Of a stretch of DNA of 64,000 nt, positions 9,001 to 17,098 are shown piece after piece. Positions within the stretch are counted from its first letter, which is position 1. Each line of letters opens with the position of its first letter. The DNA lies in assembly GCA_035629025.1 (NCBI GenBank), contig DASPIU010000020.1:1-64000 (forward strand). Reading direction: 5' to 3'. The notes beneath the pieces were generated by a model. The model did not search any database, had not been told where the DNA came from, and worked only from the letters and a program-made list of their open reading frames with translations. The stretch comes from Stenotrophomonas_A sp035629025. GTDB lineage: Bacteria; Pseudomonadota; Gammaproteobacteria; Xanthomonadales; Xanthomonadaceae. Both the position numbers and the translations under genes were made by a program.

Positions 9001-9116
9001 GCGCGCAGCTGCAACTGGGCGGCGGCTGGACTGGCTGGGGCAACGCGGCGTACCAGACCGGCAGCAAGGGTTTCCGCGATATCGGCGGCCAGGTCGGCGC
9101 GAACTACCGCTGGTAA
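6024..9116 (+). CDS. Autotransporter (type Va secretion), large beta-helix passenger
   Basis: A 1030-residue protein with an N-terminal signal peptide (about 1-28, ending TLASA). A long Gly/Ser/Ala/Asn-rich passenger (about 29-665) has short repeated turns such as SGSGLSAFDAGS typical of pertactin/AIDA-like right-handed beta-helices. A Pro/Ala-rich linker (about 669-711) and a C-terminal beta-barrel ending in aromatic Trp (GANYRW) follow. The barrel would sit in the outer membrane and present the passenger outside, typically for adhesion or aggregation. The ATG at 6024 is preferred over upstream in-frame codons because it follows AGAGAAG and directly begins the signal peptide. It lies opposite in strand to the flagellar genes on both sides. 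The ligand is unknown. Confidence 0.85.
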   Translation: MSRRSYKQHPLALSLQLGLVLLPTLASAEQLVANAERKTASGTYDTGTTDDRAGTGLLAENVGRITGSGKVTVKTGGARAIGAYARDAGRITLGSGSSIETTGAESAGLWAEGQSEIDLMDGSVSVAGAGAHAVVASTDADRLGYVLVQNSQVSSAQGSLLVAQGKGSQIVGDGITGSQAGGSSAAVLVQQGASVQLDNSSIDSAAAAPLLRSEGAGSSIQVTGFTGNASDTNASAAIAVGGGSIALKAASTLRSAGSGLSAFDAGSSISASDSVVVASNGNGAQAQDGASIELVNGEVTGTFAGVYAATGGTIQAQGTTITATGMSDPARGYGAIAESDGRVVLNAGTRLRGDTGAVATGGRIEANSATIEGTGMASAEPTGPVHGAGVIVTPGGVAELTNTTVSANGDGIRFGVDATKADTESLVTVSGGSISSLNGPAVRLAADNTAGLGRLQLREGAALQGANDRLIEAFANSDRPARLRVETDQVALKGNLLASGGAILDLAMANNSSLLGAISNGGAVTLDASSRWDITGSSQVGALTSAGALAFASPEQDGFKTLTVNGDYNSSNGTLSMNTALGDDSSATDRLVVKGSTAGQTALTVNNAGGAGAQTINGIQLVQVDGASNGVFALNGRAVAGAFEYSLFKGGVATPNDGGWYLRSRDTSPPPAPTPAPTPIPAPTTTPDVAPAPAPTPAPVPAPDNVPARPGQPGGPVYRPEAGAYLANQAAGIGMFQQQMHDRMGEADFAGGAQNAPAVWTRISRRQVDGRAGFDQLDVSSNTSLLQVGGELAGGTIGDSRWHVGGMLGTGRSDNNVGSRLSGYAAKGKVHGYSGGLYASWFASATRQGGAYADAWLQYGRYDNKVSGNYLAQESYNANSWSGSLEGGYTFAMPSGEAYAWFIEPQAQAIYTDYSADRHIEANGTVVGLSLAGSLATRVGVRVFGHAGSGANNRVQPFLMLNWWRNDKRNNIAMNSDEVTLGWPRDRYEAKLGAQLQLGGGWTGWGNAAYQTGSKGFRDIGGQVGANYRW

Positions 9117-9124
9117 CGCGAACC

Positions 9125-9155
9125 GCGGGCGGCACCTGCCACGGGTGCCGCCCGC
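9125..9155 (+). terminator. Hairpin after the first autotransporter
   Basis: A perfect 12-bp stem (GCGGGCGGCACC / GGTGCCGCCCGC) with a 7-8-base loop lies 9 bp after the stop codon. No T-run follows, so it may be a weak or factor-assisted terminator or an mRNA-stabilising hairpin. Confidence 0.5.
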
Positions 9156-9295
9156 GCTTGCTCCCGCTACTGCAAGGCAATGAGATTTGTCGCATTCAGG
9201 TTCGGAGTGCCAGGCGACAGACTACGGCGCGTTCGGTGTTCGTCTCCAGCAGGCGTCCACCGCGCGCACTGATCTCATTCAATTGCAGGAGCTCC

Positions 9296-10897
9296 ATGAA
9301 CCTCATGCTTTCCAGTACGCCTGTTCGCAGCGCGCTCGTGGTTGCCACACTCGCCGCGCTGCCGGTCCTCGCCCAGGCGCAGTTCAAGAGCGGCGGCGAC
9401 TTCCTTGTCGGCGGCAGCACCCGCCTGACCGGCTCCGTCGACGCGGGCGGAACCTTGCGAGTGGAGGGACCCGCGACGCTCACGCTGACCGACGCCTCGC
9501 GCGCGGGTCGCGCCGAGATCGCTGGCACCGTGGGCTTCTCGCCGGGCAAGTTCACCACGTTGACGGTGGCGGGCGATCTTGTCGGCCAGGATGGCCTGAT
9601 CCGCTTCAACACGGCGCTGGGTGATGACGGTTCGCGCACTGATCGGCTGATCATCGGCGGCGCCAGCAGTGGCTCCATGCGCGTGGCGGTGGCCAATGCC
9701 AATGGCGTCGGCGCGCAGACGGACAACGGCATCCAGCTGATCCAGGTCAACGGTGCGTCCGGCGGCAACTTCGCGCTGCAGGACCGCGCCGTGGCTGGCG
9801 CTTACGAGTACAAGCTCTACAAGGGTGGCAAGAACAACCCGAACGACGGCAGCTGGTACCTGCGCTCCGAAGCCACCTCCGGGTCGGGCACACCCACGCC
9901 GGTGACACCCACCCCGGGAAAGGGCGTGACGCCCGCGCCGATGCCCATGCCGGTCTACCGTCCCGAGGGCGGCGCCTATCTGGCCAATCAGGCCGCGTCC
10001 ATCGGCATGTTCCAGCACCAGATGCATGACCGCATGGGTGAGCCAGACTTCGCCCGCGGCGGCGACAAGGCGCCTGCCATCTGGACGCGCGTGCAGCGCC
10101 GGCAGCTGGACAGCAACGCCGGCTACCAACAACTGGCGATCGGCAGCGATACCTCACTGCTGCAGGTCGGTGGCGAACTGGCGGCACGCAACCTCGGCGG
10201 CGGCCGCCTGCATGTTGGCGCGATGGCCGGCGCGGGCCGCACCGACAGCAATGTCGGATCACGCCAGAGCGGCTATCGGGCCAAGGGCAAGGTGCGTGGC
10301 TACTCGGCGGGCCTGTACGCGACCTGGTTTGGCAATGCCGCGGAGCAGACCGGTCTCTACGTGGACAGCTGGCTGCAGTACGGCTGGGCCGACAACAAGG
10401 TCAATGGCCAGTATCTGGCGCAGGAGTCGTACAAGTCCAAGAGCTGGTCCGCCTCGCTGGAAGGTGGCTACAGTTTCCGCCTGGCACAGACCGAGCGCTT
10501 CGGCCTGTTCCTGGAGCCGCAGGCCCAGGTGATCTATACCGATTACGATGCCAGGCAGTTCGCCGAAGCCAATGGCAGCATTGTCGATCCTTCGCTGGCT
10601 GGCACCCTGGTGACGCGCGCGGGCGTACGTCTGTTCGGCAACAGCGGCGACAGCGCGAACAATCGCGTGCAGCCGTTCCTCACCTTGAACTGGTGGCGCA
10701 GCGACAAGCAGAACCGGGTGCGCATGGACGGCGACGCACTTACCCTGAACCTGCCGCGCGACCGCTACGAAGCCAAGCTCGGCGCGCAGCTGCAACTCGG
10801 TGGCGGCTGGACCGGCTGGGGCAACGCGGCGTATCAGACCGGCAGCAAGGGTTTCCGCGATATCGGCGGCCAGGTCGGCGCGAACTACCGCTGGTAG
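9296..10897 (+). CDS. Autotransporter paralogue with a very short passenger
   Basis: A 533-residue protein with a signal peptide (about 1-28, ending AQA). A short passenger follows that consists essentially of the junction/autochaperone-like segment (about 90-195, compare FNTALGDDGSRTDRLIIGG with MNTALGDDSSATDRLVVKG of its neighbour), a short TP-rich linker (about 197-219) and a beta-barrel ending GANYRW. The barrel is plainly paralogous to the preceding gene, and the last 140 bp of the two genes are nearly identical. The ATG at 9296 follows AGGAG by five bases. It lacks the long beta-helix, so it may be a minimal or degraded surface protein. The stop is only 18 bp from the flgL stop (convergent). 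Confidence 0.82.
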   Translation: MNLMLSSTPVRSALVVATLAALPVLAQAQFKSGGDFLVGGSTRLTGSVDAGGTLRVEGPATLTLTDASRAGRAEIAGTVGFSPGKFTTLTVAGDLVGQDGLIRFNTALGDDGSRTDRLIIGGASSGSMRVAVANANGVGAQTDNGIQLIQVNGASGGNFALQDRAVAGAYEYKLYKGGKNNPNDGSWYLRSEATSGSGTPTPVTPTPGKGVTPAPMPMPVYRPEGGAYLANQAASIGMFQHQMHDRMGEPDFARGGDKAPAIWTRVQRRQLDSNAGYQQLAIGSDTSLLQVGGELAARNLGGGRLHVGAMAGAGRTDSNVGSRQSGYRAKGKVRGYSAGLYATWFGNAAEQTGLYVDSWLQYGWADNKVNGQYLAQESYKSKSWSASLEGGYSFRLAQTERFGLFLEPQAQVIYTDYDARQFAEANGSIVDPSLAGTLVTRAGVRLFGNSGDSANNRVQPFLTLNWWRSDKQNRVRMDGDALTLNLPRDRYEAKLGAQLQLGGGWTGWGNAAYQTGSKGFRDIGGQVGANYRW

Positions 10898-10915
10898 GCG
10901 CCGCTGCGGTCAGCG

Positions 10916-12121
10916 CTAGCCCATCATCTGGAACAGCGACATCGACTGCATCTGCTTGAAGACCGTCTGCGCTGCCTGCAGCGCAGCGGTCTCCAACTGG
11001 TACTGGCCGATGGCCTCGGCGTAGTCGAGGTCGCGGATCGAGGACAGCGTCGTCTTCAGCGTCACCTCGTTGGAGGCGCGCAGTTCGGCGGCGTTGTCGA
11101 TCGCCAGCAGTTGCGCGCCGCCCGCGGCGCGGGCGTCGATCATCTTCGCCGAAGCCTGTTTGACATCGCGCAACGAGGCTTGCAACGCGTTCTGCAGCTT
11201 GGCGCGATCGGCATCGCTGGCCGGATCGGTATTGAGCGCATCGACCAGGTTGGTCAGCGTCGAGAACACGTCGCGGTTCTGCGCCGGCCCGACCTGGATG
11301 CTGTCGCCGGCGGCGGGCGTGCCATCCACGCGCAGGCGCAGGCCGTTGAAGCTGATGTCGCTGCCGGTGGTGTAGGTGCCGCTGCTGAGCACGTTGCCGT
11401 TGGCATCGAGCACGTCGTAGGTATCGGCGGCGGTGAACTGCAACGTATAGCTTTCACCAGCGTAGGTGCCCGAGCTGGCGTCGCGGCCGAAGTCCAGCAG
11501 CAGCGCGGTGCCGGTATTGCCGCTGCCGACGCTGGCATCGAGCGTGCCGTCGCCGGTGCGGATGCGCATGAAGATCTCGCTGCCGGGCAGGGTGTCGGCC
11601 ACGTAGGTGTCGGCCGCCACCTCGACCTGGCGCTGGGTCTGGTCGCCGTTGTAGCTGACCGTGTCGCCGCTCTTGGAAAACGGCGCATTGCCGTCGGCGG
11701 TGCCGCCGAACAGATAGCGGCCATTGCCGTCGGTGCTGTTGGACAGGCTCAGCATCTGGTCGTGGATGGCCTGCAGCTCCGAGGCGATCGCCTTGCGGTC
11801 GTCAGTGGTCAGCGAGGCGTTGTTGGCCTCGATGGTCAGCTCGGTGACCCGGGTCATCAGGTCGCCGGCCTGGGCCAGCGCGTTTTCCTGCAGGCCCAGG
11901 CGGTTCTGCACGTTGTTGGCATTGCTGCTGAACTGCGCCAGCTGCGCCACCGCGCGATCCAGGCCAACGGCGGTGCCGGCGGCGACCGGATCGTCCTTGG
12001 CCGTGACCAGGCGCTGGCCGCTGGACAACTGCTCCTGCAGGTGCGCCAGCTTGGATTGCTTGCTCAGCATGGTCACCACGGACTGGCTGAACATCATGCC
12101 GGTGGAGATGCGGTTGTTCAT
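10916..12121 (-). CDS. flgL: Flagellar hook-filament junction protein FlgL (HAP3)
   Basis: A 401-residue FlgL. The flagellin-like N-terminus (NNRISTGMMFSQSVVTML, LSSGQRLVTAKDDPVAAG) and C-terminus (SSIRDLDYAEAIGQYQLE) are diagnostic. It connects FlgK to the first flagellin subunits. The ATG overlaps the flgK stop by one base, so the two are co-translated. It is the last gene of the flgB-L run. Confidence 0.95.
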   Translation of the reverse strand: MNNRISTGMMFSQSVVTMLSKQSKLAHLQEQLSSGQRLVTAKDDPVAAGTAVGLDRAVAQLAQFSSNANNVQNRLGLQENALAQAGDLMTRVTELTIEANNASLTTDDRKAIASELQAIHDQMLSLSNSTDGNGRYLFGGTADGNAPFSKSGDTVSYNGDQTQRQVEVAADTYVADTLPGSEIFMRIRTGDGTLDASVGSGNTGTALLLDFGRDASSGTYAGESYTLQFTAADTYDVLDANGNVLSSGTYTTGSDISFNGLRLRVDGTPAAGDSIQVGPAQNRDVFSTLTNLVDALNTDPASDADRAKLQNALQASLRDVKQASAKMIDARAAGGAQLLAIDNAAELRASNEVTLKTTLSSIRDLDYAEAIGQYQLETAALQAAQTVFKQMQSMSLFQMMG

Positions 12122-13998
12122 CAGCGGATCGCGCCCAGGATGCTCTGGAACATCGTGTCGGCCGTGGAGATGATCTGCGAGGCGGCCTGGTAGGCCTGTT
12201 GCAGGCGCAGCATGTCCGAGGCTTCTTCGTCGAGATTGACGCCCGACACCGAGTCACGCGCGGCCTGCGCCTGGTCATTGATGACCTGCTGCGCCTGCGA
12301 GGCGTAGTCGGCCGAACGCGCCGCCGAGCCGACCGAGGTGGTCAGCCCGCCGACCGCGCCGTTGAGCGTCATCGTGCCGCCGTTGAAGGCCTTGAGGTCT
12401 TCCACCGCGGCCAGCAGTTTGGCGTTGCCGTTGTCGCTGGAACCGGCGCCGGTGGAGCCTACGTTGAAGCTGTCGCCGGCGGCAGGTGCGCCATCGAGGG
12501 TGAAGCTCCAGCCGTTGGCGCTGATCGTCTGCCCGGCGGTGTAGGGGTAGGGGCCGGCACCGTCGATGGTGTAGTTGTTGGCGTCGGTGAAGGCGATGGT
12601 CGAGGGCGTCAGCAGGTTGGCGTTGGCCGCGTCGGTGACCTTGACGTTGCTGATCTTGCCCGAACCCAGGTTGGCCAGCGCCGCGCTGGCCTTCACCGGC
12701 GTGGCCGCGGCAATGCGCGAGGGATCGGTGATCGCCACTTCCAGGCTGCCGGCCACCTGTGCGGTGGGCTGCAACAGGAAACGGTCGCCGGCCGCCGCCG
12801 CGCCGCCGACCACCACTTCCACGCCATTGAGCACCAGCGGGTCGGCCGCGGTGCCGGTGCCGGTCAGGGCCACGGCGGCGCCGGTGTCGGCGCGGGTCGC
12901 GGTCCACTGCGTGCCGTCGAACTTGAGCAACAGGTTCTGCCCGTCTAGCGCGCCCAGGTCGCCGAATGAGGCGCTCAGGCTGGCGCTGCCGGTGTTGGCC
13001 GGGTTGCTCGACACGCTTGGCTTGGCGTAGCTGAAGAAGTCGCCGCCCATCTGCCCGTACAGGTCCATGCCCTGCGCGTGCGCGTCGTTGAAGCTGCTGG
13101 CCAGGCCCACGGCAATGCGGCCGAGCTCGGCCTGGGTCGGTTCGAGCAGGTTGCTGCGAAATTCGAGCAGGCCGCCGATCTGCCCACCGAGCGCGCGTGC
13201 GTCGAGGGTGACGTTCATGCCCTGGGTCTGCAGCGCCAGCTGCAGCTTGCCCGGCCGGTACGGGTCCGGCGTGGTCGTCAGTTTCGACGCGCTGGTGCCG
13301 ACCACCAGGGCCTGGCCGCCGGCGGTGTAGACGTTGATGAAGCCGCCATCCTGCTGCACGGCGGTGCCGCCGGTGTAGCCGACCAGTTCCTGGATCAGCT
13401 GGTCGCGCTGGTCAAGCAGGTCCGGCGCCGCGGCGGCGGAGTTGCTGCCGATGCGGCCGTTGATCGTGGCGATCTGCTGGGTCAGCCGGTTGACCTCGTC
13501 GGTGGCCGAGAGCAGGCCGTTGTTGACCTCGGTGTTGAGGGTGTCCAGCTGCCCGCTGAGCTGCTTGAAGCGGGTGCTCAGTGCGTTGCCATTGTCGAGC
13601 AGGCTCTGCCGGTTGGCGGTCGAAGCGCTGTCGGAGGACAGCGCGCTGGCCGCGTCGAAGAAGTTCGACCACAGGCCGGCCACGTTCGTGGCCTTGTCCG
13701 AGAACAGGCTGTCCACCCGGTCCGACAGCGAGGACAGCTGCTGCAGCCGCGCCAGTTCGCCACCGCTGTCGAGCAGGCGCGAGATCGCCAGCTGGTCGGC
13801 GACACGGCTGACATCGGTGATCTGCGTGCCGCTGCCGACATAGCCGTAGCCGTAGTCGGTCGGCGTGCGCGTGGCGAAGTTGACCTTCTGCCGGCTGTAG
13901 CCTTCGGTATTGATGTTGGCCACGTTGTGGCTGACCGTGGCCAGGGCGCGCTGGAAAGCGATCAATGCGCCGGTGCCGGTGGACAGAACGTTGGACAT
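12121..13998 (-). CDS. flgK: Flagellar hook-filament junction protein FlgK (HAP1)
   Basis: A 625-residue FlgK. The N-terminal signature (TGTGALIAFQRALATVSHNV, ANINTEGYSRQ) and C-terminus (SGVNLDEEASDMLRLQQAYQ) match hook-associated protein 1. It forms the ring between hook and FlgL. The ATG at 13998 starts six bases after the flgJ stop region, and the gene overlaps flgL by one base. Confidence 0.95.
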   Translation of the reverse strand: MSNVLSTGTGALIAFQRALATVSHNVANINTEGYSRQKVNFATRTPTDYGYGYVGSGTQITDVSRVADQLAISRLLDSGGELARLQQLSSLSDRVDSLFSDKATNVAGLWSNFFDAASALSSDSASTANRQSLLDNGNALSTRFKQLSGQLDTLNTEVNNGLLSATDEVNRLTQQIATINGRIGSNSAAAAPDLLDQRDQLIQELVGYTGGTAVQQDGGFINVYTAGGQALVVGTSASKLTTTPDPYRPGKLQLALQTQGMNVTLDARALGGQIGGLLEFRSNLLEPTQAELGRIAVGLASSFNDAHAQGMDLYGQMGGDFFSYAKPSVSSNPANTGSASLSASFGDLGALDGQNLLLKFDGTQWTATRADTGAAVALTGTGTAADPLVLNGVEVVVGGAAAAGDRFLLQPTAQVAGSLEVAITDPSRIAAATPVKASAALANLGSGKISNVKVTDAANANLLTPSTIAFTDANNYTIDGAGPYPYTAGQTISANGWSFTLDGAPAAGDSFNVGSTGAGSSDNGNAKLLAAVEDLKAFNGGTMTLNGAVGGLTTSVGSAARSADYASQAQQVINDQAQAARDSVSGVNLDEEASDMLRLQQAYQAASQIISTADTMFQSILGAIR

Positions 13999-14004
13999 GC
14001 GTGC

Positions 14005-15246
14005 TTACCTCAGGTTGCCGATGCCGCTGCTGCTGGCAACGGTGCGCGACAGGTCGATGGCCGCGCCGGCGATCTGCCCGGCCGCCTGGCTGACGGCGGC
14101 CACGGCGCGGTCGATGGTGGGGCCGTTGGCAATGGCCGCGATCTTGGCCGCGTAGCGTGGGTCGGTGGCATAGCCGGCCTGCTGCAGGCCGCGCGCAAAG
14201 CCCTTGATGTCGGTGCCGGCCTTGAGCGCCTGCTGGTAGCGGTCGTTGCTCTTGAGCAGGCGCACGTAGTCGGCGAAGCTCTCGGCGGTGGAGCGGTAGG
14301 CGCGGAAGTCGGCGGTCTCGGTGGTCTTGACCCCGCCCACGTATTCGTGGGTGCCGGTGGTCACGCGCTCGCCGCTCCAGCCGGTGGCCTTGATCCCGAA
14401 CAGGTTGTTGGAATCGCCGCCGTTGCCGCGCGCGATGCCGTGGCGGCCCCAGCCGGTTTCCAGCGCGGCCTGGGCAACCAGGGCACGCGGGTCCACGCCC
14501 AGTTCCTGCGCGGCCTTCTGCGCGTGGTGCCAGATCTTGGCGACAAAGCCGGCCGGCGTATGTTCGCCCAGGCTGGCGGCTGCGGCCTGCGCGGCGCTGG
14601 CATTGGCACTGGCATCGCCTTGCACGGCGATGCCGCCGGTGCCGAGCCAGCGGTCGTCCAGCGTGCTCCAGTCTTCGGTGATGCCGCCGTTGCTGGCATC
14701 GCCGCTACGGCTGCCGGTGCCGATGGCCGTGCTGCTGTCGCGGCCGGCGATCAGGTCGAGCACCTGGCTGGTGGCCGCCTCGCGTGCCTGCATCAGGCTG
14801 GCATCGCGTGAGGGCGTGGTGGCGTTGGCATTGCCGGTGGCGGGCACGGTGGCATCGCGGCCGCCGGCGACCAGCGAATAGGCGCGCGCGGCCTTGGCGC
14901 CGGCCAGCGAGTAGGCCTTGCCGGCGGCATCGGTGTTCAGTGCAGTGTTGACCTGGCCGCCACCAGCGGCGGCGTCCTGGCTGCCACCGCCGAGCTGGCG
15001 CGCAATGATCGCCGACAGGCCCAGCCCCTTGCCCTCGGTCATCGCCTTGGCCATCTGCTGGTCGTACATGTCGCGGAAGGTCTGGTTCTCGCCGGGAAAC
15101 AGCGAATCCCCGAAGCTGGCATCGCGCATGCTCTTGACCAGCATCTGCGCGAACTGGCCTTCCAGCTGGCGCGAGACCTTGTCGACCTGCTGCGGGTCGC
15201 TCTGGGTCTTGGGCGCCAGGGACAGCGGATCACGTTGGATCTGCAT
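14005..15246 (-). CDS. flgJ: Rod-binding protein / peptidoglycan hydrolase FlgJ
   Basis: A 413-residue two-domain FlgJ. The N-terminal rod-cap domain (about 20-95, QLEGQFAQMLVKSMRDA) assembles the rod. The C-terminal glucosaminidase-type domain (about 235-385) has the catalytic-type Glu in LVAQAALETGWG and the core SNNLFGIKATGWSG, and opens the peptidoglycan. A roughly 130-residue Ala/Thr/Gly-rich linker makes it longer than enterobacterial FlgJ (about 313 residues). The ATG overlaps the flgI stop by one base. Confidence 0.94.
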   Translation of the reverse strand: MQIQRDPLSLAPKTQSDPQQVDKVSRQLEGQFAQMLVKSMRDASFGDSLFPGENQTFRDMYDQQMAKAMTEGKGLGLSAIIARQLGGGSQDAAAGGGQVNTALNTDAAGKAYSLAGAKAARAYSLVAGGRDATVPATGNANATTPSRDASLMQAREAATSQVLDLIAGRDSSTAIGTGSRSGDASNGGITEDWSTLDDRWLGTGGIAVQGDASANASAAQAAAASLGEHTPAGFVAKIWHHAQKAAQELGVDPRALVAQAALETGWGRHGIARGNGGDSNNLFGIKATGWSGERVTTGTHEYVGGVKTTETADFRAYRSTAESFADYVRLLKSNDRYQQALKAGTDIKGFARGLQQAGYATDPRYAAKIAAIANGPTIDRAVAAVSQAAGQIAGAAIDLSRTVASSSGIGNLR

Positions 15247-16367
15247 CAGATCACCTCCAGCTCCGCGGTCAGCGCACCAGCCTGCTTGAGCGCTTCGAGA
15301 ATCGCGACCAGGTCGCCGGGCGCGGCGCCGACTTCGTTCACCGCGCGCACGATCTGGTCCAGCGTGGTGCCGCCGGCGAACTTGAACATGCGGCTGCCTT
15401 CGGCGCTGGCGGTGATGCTGGACTGCTGGGTCACCGTGGTCTGGCCATTGGCGAAGGCGCCGGGCTGGCTGACGTTGCTGTTCTCGCTGATGGTCACGGT
15501 CAGCGAACCATGCGCGATGGCCGCCGGCATCACCCGCACCTGCGAGCCGATGACCACGGTGCCGGTGCGCGCATTGACAATGACCTTGGCCGGCGCTTCG
15601 CCCGGCGACAGTTCCACGTTCTCGATCCGCGCCAGCAGGCCGATGCGCGCGCCGGGGTCGGTCGGGGCACGCACCGCCACGGTCACGCCATCGACGGCGC
15701 GCGCGGTGCCGGCACCGAAGGTGTTGTCGATCGCCGCGACCATGCGCGAGACGGTGGTGAAATCGTTCTGATGCAGGTTGAGGGTGATCTCGCCGCTGTT
15801 GTCGAACACGTCCGGCAGCGCGCGCTCGACCGTGGCGCCGTTGGGAATGCGGCCGACGCTGGGCACGTTCACCGACACCCGCGAGCCGTCCTTGCCCTGC
15901 GCGCCGAAGCCGCCGACCACCAGGTTGCCCTGGGCGATGGCGTAGACCTGGCCGTCAGCGCCTTTCAGTGGCGCCATCAGCAGCGAGCCGCCGCGCAGTG
16001 AGACCGCGTTGCCAATGGACGAGACGGTGATGTCGATCGGCTGGCCGGGCTTGGCAAATGGCGGCAGCTCGGCGTGGATGGCGACGGCGGCGACGTTCTT
16101 CAGCTGCGGATTGACGTTGGCCGGCACGTTCACGCCGAGCTCGCCGAGCATGTTCTTCAGGCTCTGCACGGTGAAGGGCGCCTGGCTGGTGCGGTCGCCG
16201 CTGCCGTCCAGGCCCACGACCAGGCCGTATCCGACCAGTGCGTTACCGCGCACGCCGCCGACCTGGGCCAGGTCCTTGATGCGCTCGGCCGCGGCCGGGG
16301 CGCAGGCCGACAGGGCGAGCGCGGCGATGGCGCACAGGCGCAGGCAGGAAGTGGCGATCAGGTTCAT
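15246..16367 (-). CDS. flgI: Flagellar P-ring protein FlgI
   Basis: A 373-residue periplasmic P-ring subunit with a signal peptide (about 1-27, ALALSACAPAAA). The conserved start of the mature protein (ERIKDLAQVGGVRGNALVGY) is typical of FlgI. The ring surrounds the rod at the peptidoglycan layer. It sits between flgH (18 bp gap) and flgJ (overlap). Confidence 0.96.
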   Translation of the reverse strand: MNLIATSCLRLCAIAALALSACAPAAAERIKDLAQVGGVRGNALVGYGLVVGLDGSGDRTSQAPFTVQSLKNMLGELGVNVPANVNPQLKNVAAVAIHAELPPFAKPGQPIDITVSSIGNAVSLRGGSLLMAPLKGADGQVYAIAQGNLVVGGFGAQGKDGSRVSVNVPSVGRIPNGATVERALPDVFDNSGEITLNLHQNDFTTVSRMVAAIDNTFGAGTARAVDGVTVAVRAPTDPGARIGLLARIENVELSPGEAPAKVIVNARTGTVVIGSQVRVMPAAIAHGSLTVTISENSNVSQPGAFANGQTTVTQQSSITASAEGSRMFKFAGGTTLDQIVRAVNEVGAAPGDLVAILEALKQAGALTAELEVI

Positions 16368-16385
16368 GGCGTAGGTTGCCCAGGC

Positions 16386-17087
16386 TCAGTACGGCGACAG
16401 CGCCGAGTTGAAGAAACGGCCGAACCAGCCCATGGCATTGGACTGCGCAACGGCGCCGCGGCCGCCGTAGGCAATGCGCGCGTCGGCGACCTTGCTCGAC
16501 GGAATGGTGTTGTCGGTGGCGATGTCGGCGGCGCGCACGATGCCCTGGATCTGCACCAGCTCGTCGCCCTGGTTCAGGCGCAGCTGCTTCTGCCCCTGCA
16601 CGACCAGGTTGCCGTTGGGCAGGCGCTGGATCACGGTGACGGTCACGCTGCCTTGCAGGCGGTTGCTCTGCGCGCTCTGGCCCTTGCCATCGAAGCTGCG
16701 CTCGCCCTTGGCGCTGTTCTTGAGCAGGTCCTGGCCGTGGTAGGTCACCGGCAGGCCGAGCACGGTGGGCGTGGCCATTTCGATGTCGCTGTTCTTGCTG
16801 ATGCCGGTGCTGGCGCTGGTGGTGGCAGTGGTGCTTTCGACCAGGGTGATCGTCACCAGGTCGCCGACATCGCGGGCGCGGCGGTCGCCGTACAACTGCA
16901 GGCCGGGGCCGGCGGCGTAGATCGCGCCAGCGCTGGCCTGGGCCTGCACCGGCATGATCGGCTGCACCGGCGCCATGGCCGGGAACGGACGCACGTCGCC
17001 AGCGAGGACGCAGCCGCCCAGCAGCGCGCAGGTGCACAGGCCGAGGCCGAGGCGGGCGAGGGAGGGCAGGGAGGTCATCGGGGTCAC
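16386..17087 (-). CDS. flgH: Flagellar L-ring lipoprotein FlgH
   Basis: A 233-residue L-ring subunit. A lipobox LLGGC (Cys near residue 26) marks it as an outer-membrane lipoprotein. The family core (YGDRRARDVGDLVTITLVES) and the C-terminus (YGGRGAVAQSNAMGWFGRFF) are clear. Either the ATG at 17087 or the one at 17078 could be the start. Confidence 0.95.
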   Translation of the reverse strand: MTPMTSLPSLARLGLGLCTCALLGGCVLAGDVRPFPAMAPVQPIMPVQAQASAGAIYAAGPGLQLYGDRRARDVGDLVTITLVESTTATTSASTGISKNSDIEMATPTVLGLPVTYHGQDLLKNSAKGERSFDGKGQSAQSNRLQGSVTVTVIQRLPNGNLVVQGQKQLRLNQGDELVQIQGIVRAADIATDNTIPSSKVADARIAYGGRGAVAQSNAMGWFGRFFNSALSPY

Positions 17088-17098
17088 CGTGCGCTTGA

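Noticed and set aside
6225..9014. A 929-codon open frame antisense to the first autotransporter
   Set aside because: Same third-position GC effect; the forward frame has signal peptide, linker and barrel.
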